From Candidatus Rokuibacteriota bacterium (lineage in GTDB: Bacteria; Methylomirabilota; Methylomirabilia; Rokubacteriales; CSP1-6): a DNA stretch of 64,000 nucleotides. Below are positions 32,750 to 40,737 of the stretch, piece by piece. Both the position numbers and the translations under genes were made by a program. Position 1 is the stretch's first letter. Each line of letters opens with the position of its first letter. The notes beneath the pieces are model-generated. The model was not told the origin of the DNA. It did no database searches and saw only the letters and a list, made by a program, of their open reading frames with translations. The stretch spans positions 1 to 64,000 of the forward strand of contig QHSP01000031.1 of the NCBI GenBank assembly GCA_003220495.1. Reading direction: 5' to 3'.

Positions 32750-34057
32750 TCAGGACTCGGCCGTCATGTACTCGAGCCAGGCGGCGAACTGGTTGCGGAT
32801 GTGGACCTCGCTGGTCCCGCTCCGACCCCGGCGCGTGCCCTCGCGATCCGGCAAGTCCCTACCCTGCCCCCGCCCGAGAAACACCCAGTCGGAGCCGCGC
32901 GCACCGAGCCCCTGCTGAGTGCGCTCGTACACCTCGAGGTCGTCGGTGAGTACGGGCGAAGCCGTCCCGTTGACGACGTTCGAGAACGCGATGGTGTCGC
33001 GGAACATCCGCTCCGGCGCGCCCCTGAGCCTGAACGAGTACGCGTACACGACGGTTCGGTCCACCGCGATGGGATGGACGACGCGAAGCTGGCGGAACTG
33101 GCTCATGAAGGAGCAGTTGGGATAGGCGATGCTGTTCCAGCGCAGCTCGCCCAGCACGCGCGCCGCGCCCTCGGGCCCGAGACGTTGCTCCAGCGCGGCG
33201 CGGTACTCCGCGAAGGCCGGATGCGCCAGGGCCGCCACGAGCCGGCTGTCGTCGTGATAGTCGGCCATCCACGAATGTCCGTAGCCGGCGACCCAGAGCC
33301 CGGTGTTCTCCCAGACCTCCCACGGCGCGCCGTTCTGGAGCATCTGGCGCACGCCGATCTCCGAGTACGCGCCCTCGGCGGCTGCCGGCTCCTGGCGCGC
33401 GGCCCAGATGGAGGAGGCGTGCACGAACGCCGGGTGCACGGTGTCGTTGTGGTTCTCGAGCACGAGCTTCCAGTTCCCCTGATAGGCGTGCTTGAAGACG
33501 CCGCCCGCCACCTCGACCTCGCCATCCGGCGCGCGCTCGACGAAATCGTCGAACGACGTCCGCAGCGGGCCGAGAAACTCGGCGAGCGGCGGGCCGTGCT
33601 CGGCGAGCGAGGCGAACAGAAATCCCCGATAGGCTTCGACGCGCGGCACACGGGCGAGGCCGCCGCCGATCGACTCACCGGCCGGACGCGCGTAGCCGTC
33701 AGGCAGCGGCAGGCGTGCGAGGCGGCCGTCGGTGCCGTAGGTCCACCCGTGATACGCGCAGACGAACTCGGCGGTCGTGCCGGCCGCCGTCTCGCACACG
33801 CGTGCGCCGCGGTGAGCACAGCGGTTGACCAGAACGCGCACCGAGCCGTCGGTGTGGCGCGTCACGATGACGGGCTCGCGCCCCATGCGCGTCGTGAAGA
33901 AATCGCCCGGGCTCCGGACCTGGCTCTCGTGGCCGAGGATCAGCCACGCGCGCCCGAAGACCCGGGCCATCTCGAGCTCGAACAGGGTGGGGTCGGTGTA
34001 GACGGCGCGGTGGACCCGGTCGGGCTGAACCAGACCCTTGATGGATTGAATGTTCAC
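32750..34057 (-). CDS. Aromatic-ring-hydroxylating dioxygenase, alpha subunit (Rieske)
   Basis: GTG 34057 is preferred since an upstream in-frame ATG at 34114 would overlap the divergent racemase gene. This gives 435 residues. The Rieske [2Fe-2S] ligands are Cys80, His82, Cys100 and His103. Bridging Asp205 and mononuclear iron His208 and His213 lie in ENHNDTVHPAFVH, with the third ligand Asp probably in the C-terminal VLTDDLE region. It inserts O2 into an aromatic ring as cis-diol or by demethylation. The substrate is unknown. It heads the operon alpha, beta, permease, permease. Confidence 0.93.
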   Translation of the reverse strand: MNIQSIKGLVQPDRVHRAVYTDPTLFELEMARVFGRAWLILGHESQVRSPGDFFTTRMGREPVIVTRHTDGSVRVLVNRCAHRGARVCETAAGTTAEFVCAYHGWTYGTDGRLARLPLPDGYARPAGESIGGGLARVPRVEAYRGFLFASLAEHGPPLAEFLGPLRTSFDDFVERAPDGEVEVAGGVFKHAYQGNWKLVLENHNDTVHPAFVHASSIWAARQEPAAAEGAYSEIGVRQMLQNGAPWEVWENTGLWVAGYGHSWMADYHDDSRLVAALAHPAFAEYRAALEQRLGPEGAARVLGELRWNSIAYPNCSFMSQFRQLRVVHPIAVDRTVVYAYSFRLRGAPERMFRDTIAFSNVVNGTASPVLTDDLEVYERTQQGLGARGSDWVFLGRGQGRDLPDREGTRRGRSGTSEVHIRNQFAAWLEYMTAES

Positions 34058-34099
34058 GGAAGAGTATTGTAGGCGACCACAACCTCGAAGGAGACTCCG

Positions 34100-35188
34100 A
34101 TGAAAATCACGCACGTGACCACCCGCGCGCTGCGCACGCCGGCCGACAACCCGCTCGTGGTGGGCCTGCCCGCGCCTACCGACACGCGCGAGTTCGTCAC
34201 CCTGGAGCTCGGCACCGACCAGGGCGCGGTGGGTCTCGGCCTGACGTTCTTCGGCGGCGCGCTCACCCCGGCGCTCAAGACGGCGGTCGACGAGCTCGCG
34301 CGGCTCACCCTCGGTGAGGATCCGGCTCAGGTGGAGGCGATCACCGCCAAGCTCCGGCGCGCGGCCGGCAGCTCGGGCCCGGGCGGCATCTTTGCCCTGG
34401 CGCTGTCGGCCGTCGACATCGCGTGCTGGGATCTCAAGGGCAAGGCGATGGGCCAGTCCGTGTGCGCCCTACTCGGCGGCCTGCGCGACCGCGTGGCGAC
34501 GTACGCGAGCGGTGCCTTGATGCGTCCGCATCCGATCGACTATCTCGCCAAGGCCGGGCCGCGCCTGAGAGACATGGGGTTCCGTCAGATGAAGATGCAG
34601 TGCGGGAGCGAGCCCACCGTGGCCGCGTCGGTCGAGCGCGTGCGCGTCATGCGCGAGTCGATCGGGCCCGACATCGACCTGATGTGCGACATCAACCAGC
34701 TCTGGAGCGTGAACCAGGCGATCGAGGTCGGGCGGCGCATCGAGCCCTATCACCTCTTTTGGCTCGAGGACCCGACCACGCACGACGACTATCCCGGCAT
34801 GGCCCGCATCGCCGACGCGCTCACGACGCCGATCGCCGCCGGCGAGTATCACTACGGCATCGTGCCCTTCCGCCATCTGCTGGAGCACCGCTCGATCGAC
34901 ATCGTGATGATCGACCTCTTGCGCGTGGGCGGCATCACGCAGTGGATGAAGGTCGCCGGCATGGCCGAGGCGTTCAACCTGCCGGTGGTGAGCCATCTGG
35001 TGCCGGAGATCCACGTCCACCTGGTGGCGGCCATCCCGAACGGGCTCACCGTCGAGTACATGCCGTGGACCTTGAATCTCTACGAGCAAACGCCGCCCAT
35101 CGAAGGCGGTCAGCTCGTGGTGCCGAAGAAGCCGGGGCTCGGGCTCGCGTTCGATCAGGCGGCGATGAAGCGATACCAAATCGGCTGA
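34100..35188 (+). CDS. Mandelate racemase/muconate lactonizing enzyme superfamily member
   Basis: This 362-residue enolase-superfamily protein is alignable with mandelate racemase along its length. Mg ligands are Asp197 (MCDINQ), Glu223 (WLEDP) and Glu249 (AGEYH). The His-Asp dyad is His299 (VVSHL) and Asp272 (IDLLRVGG), and Glu319 corresponds to MR Glu317. In the K-x-K motif the first Lys is Lys165, but the second is Gln167 (MKMQ). That Lys is the second base of racemases, so a one-base reaction such as acid-sugar dehydration or epimerisation by another route is likelier. Divergent from the Rieske operon with about 40 bases between. Confidence 0.9.
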   Translation: MKITHVTTRALRTPADNPLVVGLPAPTDTREFVTLELGTDQGAVGLGLTFFGGALTPALKTAVDELARLTLGEDPAQVEAITAKLRRAAGSSGPGGIFALALSAVDIACWDLKGKAMGQSVCALLGGLRDRVATYASGALMRPHPIDYLAKAGPRLRDMGFRQMKMQCGSEPTVAASVERVRVMRESIGPDIDLMCDINQLWSVNQAIEVGRRIEPYHLFWLEDPTTHDDYPGMARIADALTTPIAAGEYHYGIVPFRHLLEHRSIDIVMIDLLRVGGITQWMKVAGMAEAFNLPVVSHLVPEIHVHLVAAIPNGLTVEYMPWTLNLYEQTPPIEGGQLVVPKKPGLGLAFDQAAMKRYQIG

Positions 35189-35193
35189 GCCGG

Positions 35194-36111
35194 CTAGCGG
35201 TCCTCGCCGCCGAGATCCTTCGGCGTGATGGTCTTCAAGAACTCGGGCAAACGCTCCCGGGCCGGCGCATAAGTCCGTGACTCCTGAGGCGGCTGCACGG
35301 GTTCCGCCTGACCGGGCAGAGCGGAGATCGTCGCGGGTTCTCGCGGTGCGGGGATGGGTGTCACGGTCTGCTCCGGGGCGGTCGGCGCGATCTGGCCCTG
35401 GGCATCCTCCCAGGAGGACCACGGGGCGAGCAGCCGGATGTCCACCCGCCGGGCCCTGGCGAGGGTCTCCGGACTTACCTTCTCGCCAGCCCCCAGCACC
35501 ACCTTGCCCATGGAGATCGCCCTCACCTGGCGCAGCTCGATGCCGTGACGCTGGACGAGATAGCGCACCACGGCCTCCCCGCGTTCGCGGGCGAGCTCGC
35601 GATTGTATCGGTCGCTCCCGCGCGAGTCGGCATAGCCTTGCAGCTCGAGGATCGCGTTGGGATCCGCGGCGAGAGCCTTGGCCACGTCCTCGAGCTCGTT
35701 GACGTCCTGGCCTCGGATTTCAGTCTGACCGGAGTCGAAGTAGACGAATTTCGTGTCCAGGAGCCTGTACCGGTTGCGACTCGCGAGGCGCTGCGAAAGC
35801 CGGGCTTCGACATCACGCGCGGCCCCCGTCGCCAGATCCGCCCGTGTCTCGGCGCTGCTCGCGCGGGCGCCCGCCTCACTCACCCGCAAGTCGAGGCCAT
35901 TGAGCCGCTGATCGGCGACGTCGACCGCGCGGCGGTTTTCCCCGGCGCGATCCGCCGTTTCACGCAGCTTCGTCTCGGTCGCGGACATCTGCTGGGTGAG
36001 CTTGCTCTCCGTCGCACCGACCTGCGTCTCTACAAAGCTCTTCGTCGCGCAGGCGGAGCCGAGCACGGCGACGCCGCCGCACAGGATCAAGGAAGCCAGT
36101 CGTCGCCTCAT
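35194..36111 (-). CDS. OmpA-domain lipoprotein
   Basis: ATG 36111 follows AAGGAG, giving 305 residues with lipobox LGSAC (Cys21). Residues about 30-105 are Ala/Glu/Arg-rich and predicted coiled coil. The OmpA-like peptidoglycan-binding domain follows (about 120-235): FVYFDSGQTEIRG, ILELQGYADSRGSDRYNRELARERGEAVVRYL, GKVVLGAG and ARRVDIRLL. The C-terminal tail is Pro-rich. The protein is likely an outer-membrane to peptidoglycan link in the Pal/YiaD style. The open frame continues upstream to 36417 without a stop. Confidence 0.85.
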   Translation of the reverse strand: MRRRLASLILCGGVAVLGSACATKSFVETQVGATESKLTQQMSATETKLRETADRAGENRRAVDVADQRLNGLDLRVSEAGARASSAETRADLATGAARDVEARLSQRLASRNRYRLLDTKFVYFDSGQTEIRGQDVNELEDVAKALAADPNAILELQGYADSRGSDRYNRELARERGEAVVRYLVQRHGIELRQVRAISMGKVVLGAGEKVSPETLARARRVDIRLLAPWSSWEDAQGQIAPTAPEQTVTPIPAPREPATISALPGQAEPVQPPQESRTYAPARERLPEFLKTITPKDLGGEDR

Positions 36112-36417
36112 GGACCGCTCTCCTTCCGACGCCGCCCGATCTTTCTTGGCTGAAGTTGAGCCCGGGCGGCCTGGGTGCGGGTCCTTCAGTCTCTCGATTT
36201 CCCAGATCTGAAAGCACTCATCGTGGAACCGGATCTCGCTCCAATCCGCCGCGTCGAGCCTCAGCGTCATTGTCTGATGCGCCGTGATCGCAGCACCGCA
36301 CCCGTCGCACGCTTGCCCGCTGCCTGGCCCGAACCCAAGTTCAACCGCGCGGTCACGTGGGAGACGACCATCCTGGAGTCGGAGTCGGATGAGTTGCCGC
36401 GTCAGCTCCGAGTCCAT
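36112..36417 (-). CDS. Upstream in-frame zinc-ribbon-like small domain
   Basis: The 102 codons from ATG 36417 read MDSELTRQLIRLRLQDGRLP, then CDGCGAAI and IRFHDECFQIWEIERL. This C-x2-C / H-x2-C arrangement looks like a small zinc-ribbon protein found as a separate gene in many proteobacteria. Here there is no stop before the OmpA lipoprotein start, so it is either an N-terminal extension that would bury the lipoprotein signal, or a gene that lost its stop by mutation or sequencing error. The ribosome site of the lipoprotein lies within its 3' end. Confidence 0.5.
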
Positions 36418-36574
36418 AGGCGCCTCAGAGTATTCACCGAGCGTGGGTGGCCGTCGAGATAGGCGGATTACCTATGGGGATACCAGGTCTTTTCCTGCTA
36501 GACTCCTGCTTCCCTATGGTTCTTGCCGAACTCCCGAGTTCCGCCTCGGCTCGAAACTTGATAGGGTGGTGGCC

Positions 36575-38791
36575 GTGAATCGCGCGAGGATCCTCTACGA
36601 AGCGCCGCGGGTCGCCGCCAAGCCGGGCGAGACCGTCGTGACCAGCACGTGCGGCCACAACTGCGGTGGCCGGTGCGCCGTCAACGCGCACGTGCGCGAT
36701 GGGCGCATCGTCAAGATCAGCACCGATCCGCGCCGCTGGACGCCGGAGATGCCGCCGCTCCACGCGTGCGTGCGAGGCTTCGGCCAGCTCGAGCGGGTCA
36801 ACCATCCCGACCGTCTGATGCGTCCGCTGCGGCGGACCGGCCCGCGCGGCTCGGGACAGTTCGAGCGGATCACCTGGGACGCGGCGCTCGACGAGGTCGC
36901 GCGCCAGATGCTCCGTGTCCGCGCCACGTACGGGCCCGCCGCGATCCTCGACTGCTCGCGCACCGGCAGCCTGTCGACTTTGCACGGCCGCGGCGTCAGC
37001 CAGCGGCTCATGCACATGTTCGGCGGCTGCACCGAGCTCTGGAGCAACCTCTCGGCCGAAGCCGAGATCTTCGCCGTCAAGCAGACCTACGGCGCCAAGG
37101 CGGAGTACAAGAGCGCCGGGCGCGAGCCCATCGACTACGTCAACTCGCGGCTCATCGTGATGTGGGGCTGGAGCCCGGGCGACGGCACGTTCGGCACGGG
37201 GACCATGCAGTACCTCAAGCGCGCCAAGGACCACGGGGTGCGCATCGTCTGCGTCGACCCGCGCCAGACGCGCTCGAGCCGCCAGCTGGCCGACGAGCAC
37301 GTCTTCATCCGTCCCTCCACGGACGCCGCGGCCTTGATCGCCATGGCCTACGTCATCGCGAGCCACGGGCTGCAAGACCAGGCCTACCTCGACCGCTACG
37401 TGCTTGGCTTCGACGAGGCGCACCTGCCGCCGGCCGCGCCGGCGGGCGCGTCGTACCGCGCCTACCTCATGGGCGAGGCGGACGGCGTCCGGAAGACGCC
37501 CGCGTGGGCCGAGAAGATCACCGGGATGCCGGCCGCCACGCTCGAGCGGCTCGCCATCGAGTTCGCGACCAGCAAGCCGGCCGCGCTCCACTGCGGCTAT
37601 GCGCCGGGCCGCACGTTCCACGGCGAGCAGTTCCACCGCGCGGCCTATGCGCTCGCCGCGCTGACGGGGAACGTCGGGATTCCCGGCGGCAACTCCGGCA
37701 CCAGCAACGGCGCGACCGGACGCTGCGGGATCCGTCTCTTGCCGGCCGGGACCAATCCGACCGGGGCGCGTGTCGCCTCGTCGATGCTCGCCGATCTCCT
37801 CGATCGCGGCCGGGCCGGCGGCTACCCGGCCGACATCAAGCTGATCTACTCGGTGGCCGGCGACCTCTTCAACCAGGCCCCGAACGTGCGCCGGATCGCG
37901 GACGCCGCCCAGCGCCTGGAGTTCATGGTGGTCCACGACAACTTCATGACGCCGACGGCGCGGCATGCGGACATCGTGCTGCCAGCGACCACCTTCTGGG
38001 AACGTAACGACGTCCACACGCCCTGGGCCGGCGCAGGTCACTACGCGATCTTCATGAAGCAGGCGATCGAGCCGATGGGCGAGTGCCGGAACGACTTCGA
38101 CATCTGCAGCGAGCTCGCGCGCCGGCTCGGGATCAGCGGGTACAACGACAAGACCGAGGACGAGTGGCTGCGCGAGCTGACCGGCGGTGTGATCGACGAC
38201 TTCGACACGTTCCGCGAACGCGGGCTGGCGCGTTTGCCGGCCCCCGACGACGCCGTCGCCTTCGCGCGCGAGATCCGCGACCCCGAGCACCATCCGTTCA
38301 CCACGCCGTCCGGGAAGATCGAGATCTACTCGATGAGCCTGGCCGCGAAGCCCGATCCCTACGGGCTCGGCGTCATCCCGCCGATCCCGACGTGGATCGC
38401 GGACGCGACCGACGCGCGATATCCGTTGAGCCTGGTCACGCCCAAGTCGCGCGCCCGCACGCATTCGATCCACGGCAACCAGCCGATCCTCGCGCGGGCC
38501 GACTCCGACGACGTGTGGATCAACATCGCCGACGCGGCCGCGCGCGGGATCGTCGATGGCCAGCTCGTGCGCGTCTTCAACGCGCGGGGGACCACGCGGC
38601 TCCCGGCGCGGGTGACGGACCGGATCGCGCCGGGCGTCGTCTCCATCAAGGAAGGCGCCTGGTTCGCGCCGGACGCCTCGGGAGCCGACACGCGCGGCTG
38701 CGCCAACGTGCTCACCGCCGACCGCACGTCGCCGGCCGGCGCGGCGCCGTTCAACTCCTGCTTCGTGGACGTCGCGCCGGCGCTCCCCTGA
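36575..38791 (+). CDS. Molybdopterin oxidoreductase, DmsA/DMSO-reductase-like
   Basis: GTG 36575 gives 738 residues. [4Fe-4S] ligands are Cys26, Cys30, Cys34 and Cys65 (CGHNCGGRC and HACVRG). The molybdopterin domains follow: DPRQTRSSRQLADEHVFIRPSTDAAALIAMAYVI, YAPGRTFHGEQFHRAAYALAALTGNVGIPGGNSG, VLPATTFWERND, and the C-terminal barrel with VTPKSRARTHSIHGNQ. The central part is very like E. coli DmsA, including the LPPAAPAG and TPAWAEKITGMPA stretches. No Tat signal precedes the iron-sulfur motif, and no DmsB/DmsC gene is adjacent. Substrate and electron donor are unknown. Confidence 0.9.
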   Translation: MNRARILYEAPRVAAKPGETVVTSTCGHNCGGRCAVNAHVRDGRIVKISTDPRRWTPEMPPLHACVRGFGQLERVNHPDRLMRPLRRTGPRGSGQFERITWDAALDEVARQMLRVRATYGPAAILDCSRTGSLSTLHGRGVSQRLMHMFGGCTELWSNLSAEAEIFAVKQTYGAKAEYKSAGREPIDYVNSRLIVMWGWSPGDGTFGTGTMQYLKRAKDHGVRIVCVDPRQTRSSRQLADEHVFIRPSTDAAALIAMAYVIASHGLQDQAYLDRYVLGFDEAHLPPAAPAGASYRAYLMGEADGVRKTPAWAEKITGMPAATLERLAIEFATSKPAALHCGYAPGRTFHGEQFHRAAYALAALTGNVGIPGGNSGTSNGATGRCGIRLLPAGTNPTGARVASSMLADLLDRGRAGGYPADIKLIYSVAGDLFNQAPNVRRIADAAQRLEFMVVHDNFMTPTARHADIVLPATTFWERNDVHTPWAGAGHYAIFMKQAIEPMGECRNDFDICSELARRLGISGYNDKTEDEWLRELTGGVIDDFDTFRERGLARLPAPDDAVAFAREIRDPEHHPFTTPSGKIEIYSMSLAAKPDPYGLGVIPPIPTWIADATDARYPLSLVTPKSRARTHSIHGNQPILARADSDDVWINIADAAARGIVDGQLVRVFNARGTTRLPARVTDRIAPGVVSIKEGAWFAPDASGADTRGCANVLTADRTSPAGAAPFNSCFVDVAPALP

Positions 38792-38897
38792 CCGTGCTCT
38801 AGCCCGTGGCGCTCCGGGCCCGGCGACAGTTGTGGCGACACGTGTTGCTCTCGACCACTTCATCCGCAGTCTCACCGCCACCGGCGCGAGCTGAGCC

Positions 38898-39860
38898 GTG
38901 GAGCCGGGACTGAGAACGTACATCCTCAAGCGCGTCGGCTTCGCCGTCCTGATGCTCGTCGGCGTCTCGATCATCCTGTTCACGATCATGCGGCTGGCTC
39001 CCGGCGGGCCCGAGGCGGTGCTGATCGGCGGCGAGTTCTCGCAGGAGGCCGCCGCGCAGATCCGCCAGCGGCTGGGGCTCGACCGCCCGATCGCGCTGCA
39101 GTATCTCGGCTGGGCCGGCGCGGCCCTGCGCGGCGATCTCGGGCGCTCGTTCAAGACCGGCGACCCGGTCGCCGCGCTGATCCGCGATCGCCTCGGCCCG
39201 ACGATCCAGCTCACCTTCGGCGCGCTCGCCCTGGCGCTCGCCGTCGCCGTCCCGCTCGGGGTCCTCGCGGCGGTTCGGCGCGGCACGATCTGGGACACGC
39301 TCGGCTCGGCGGTCGCGCTGTTCGGCGTGTCGTTTCCGAGCTTCTGGCTCGGGATCATGCTGATCCTCCTCTTCTCCGAGGTCTTCCATCTCCTGCCGCC
39401 CTCGGGGCTCAGCGAGTATGGACGGGAGGGCGACCTGACCGCCCGCGTGCGACACGCGATCCTGCCAACCTTGACGCTCGGCTTGATCCAGATGGCGTCG
39501 TTCATGCGCTTCACGCGCTCGAGCCTGCTCGAGGTGCTGCGTCAGGACTACGTGCGGACGGCGCGCGCCAAGGGGCTCGGCGGCGGCCAGGTCGTCTGGC
39601 GTCACGCGCTCCGCAACGCGCTCATTCCGGTGGTGACGGTGGTCGGTCTCTCGCTGCCGACACTGGTCGGCGGCGCCGTGCTCACCGAAACCGTCTTCGC
39701 CTGGCCGGGCATCGGGCGCCTGGCGGTCGGCGCCGTCTTCGAGCGCGACTACCCGGTGATCATGGGCGTCAACCTCATGGTCGCCGCCGTCGTGATCACC
39801 GCAAATCTGATCACCGACCTCGCCTACTGCGTGATCGATCCGCGGATCTCCTATCAGTGA
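38898..39860 (+). CDS. ABC transporter permease, dipeptide type (DppB-like)
   Basis: The start is GTG 38898, giving 320 residues with six helices. MEPGLRTYILKRVGFAVLMLVGVSIILFTIMRLAPGGPE is the conserved DppB N terminus. RTARAKGLGGGQVVWRHALRNALIPVVTVVGL is the EAA loop. It overlaps the next permease by 4 bases. It belongs to a set of permease B, permease C and binding protein (38898-42363) that has no ATPase genes. Confidence 0.93.
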   Translation: MEPGLRTYILKRVGFAVLMLVGVSIILFTIMRLAPGGPEAVLIGGEFSQEAAAQIRQRLGLDRPIALQYLGWAGAALRGDLGRSFKTGDPVAALIRDRLGPTIQLTFGALALALAVAVPLGVLAAVRRGTIWDTLGSAVALFGVSFPSFWLGIMLILLFSEVFHLLPPSGLSEYGREGDLTARVRHAILPTLTLGLIQMASFMRFTRSSLLEVLRQDYVRTARAKGLGGGQVVWRHALRNALIPVVTVVGLSLPTLVGGAVLTETVFAWPGIGRLAVGAVFERDYPVIMGVNLMVAAVVITANLITDLAYCVIDPRISYQ

Positions 39861-40720
39861 CGGCCGAGGCGCACGCGGAGCGGCCGTCGGTCTTGCGTCG
39901 GTTCACACGCAACCGGCGAGGCCTCGTCGGCGGCGTGGTCGTGGCCGTCATGGTCACCGCCGGCGCGCTCGCACCGGTGCTGGCACCGCAGAGCTACTCC
40001 GCGCAGTCGCTGTTGAATCGGCTCAAGCCGCCGAGCGCCGCGCACTGGCTCGGGACCGACGGGTTCGGCCGCGACGTCCTGAGCCGGGTGATCTGGGGCA
40101 GCCGCGTCTCGCTCGAGATCGGTCTCGTCGCCACCGCGCTGGCGCTCGTCGTGGGCACCGTGGTGGGCAGCGTCGCCGGCTACTTCGGCGGCGCCACCGA
40201 CACCGCGATCATGCGCGCCGCCGACGTCTTCCTCTCCGTCCCGGCGCTGTTCCTCATCCTCATCGTGGTGGCGCTCTTCGGCGCGAGCCTCGCCAACACC
40301 GCGCTCGTCATCGCGCTCGTCACCTGGGCGCCGGTCGGGCGCATCGTGCGCAGTGAGTGCCTGAGCCTTCGCAACCGCGACTTCGTCCACGCGGCCGCGG
40401 CGCTCGGCGCCGGGCACGCGCGCATCCTCGGCCGCCACCTGCTCGTGAACGCGCTGCCGATCGTGATCGTCCAGGCCAGTCTCTTGCTGGGCCAGACAAT
40501 CCTGATCGAGTCGGGCCTGAGCTATCTCGGGCTCGGCGCCCAGCCCCCGCTCCCGAGCTGGGGCAACATGGTCGTCGAAGGGCGGCAGTTCCTGGCCTTG
40601 GCCTGGTGGATCGCGACGTTCCCCGGGCTCGCCATCTTCGTCACGGTGCTGGGATTCAACCTGTTCGGCGACGGGCTGCGCGACGCATCGGATCCGACGT
40701 TGCGCGGGCGCACGCCGTAA
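39857..40720 (+). CDS. ABC transporter permease, dipeptide type (DppC-like)
   Basis: The GTG start at 39857 lies within the stop of the previous gene; 287 residues. DppC pattern: RRFTRNRRGLVGGVVVAVMVTAGALAPVLAP, LGTDGFGRDVLSRVIWGSRVSLEIGLVA, and the EAA loop AAALGAGHARILGRHLLVNALPIVIV. It ends with NLFGDGLRDASDPTLRG, the usual DppC tail. Partner of the DppB-like permease in the inner membrane. Confidence 0.93.
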   Translation: MTAEAHAERPSVLRRFTRNRRGLVGGVVVAVMVTAGALAPVLAPQSYSAQSLLNRLKPPSAAHWLGTDGFGRDVLSRVIWGSRVSLEIGLVATALALVVGTVVGSVAGYFGGATDTAIMRAADVFLSVPALFLILIVVALFGASLANTALVIALVTWAPVGRIVRSECLSLRNRDFVHAAAALGAGHARILGRHLLVNALPIVIVQASLLLGQTILIESGLSYLGLGAQPPLPSWGNMVVEGRQFLALAWWIATFPGLAIFVTVLGFNLFGDGLRDASDPTLRGRTP

Positions 40721-40737
40721 CCCACGGAGGACCGACG

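Noticed and set aside
36434-39514. Minus-strand open frame of over 1,000 codons
   Set aside because: It lies opposite the molybdoenzyme and permease genes, is Arg/Glu/Asp-rich with no recognisable motif, and arises from the GC-rich third positions of the real genes.
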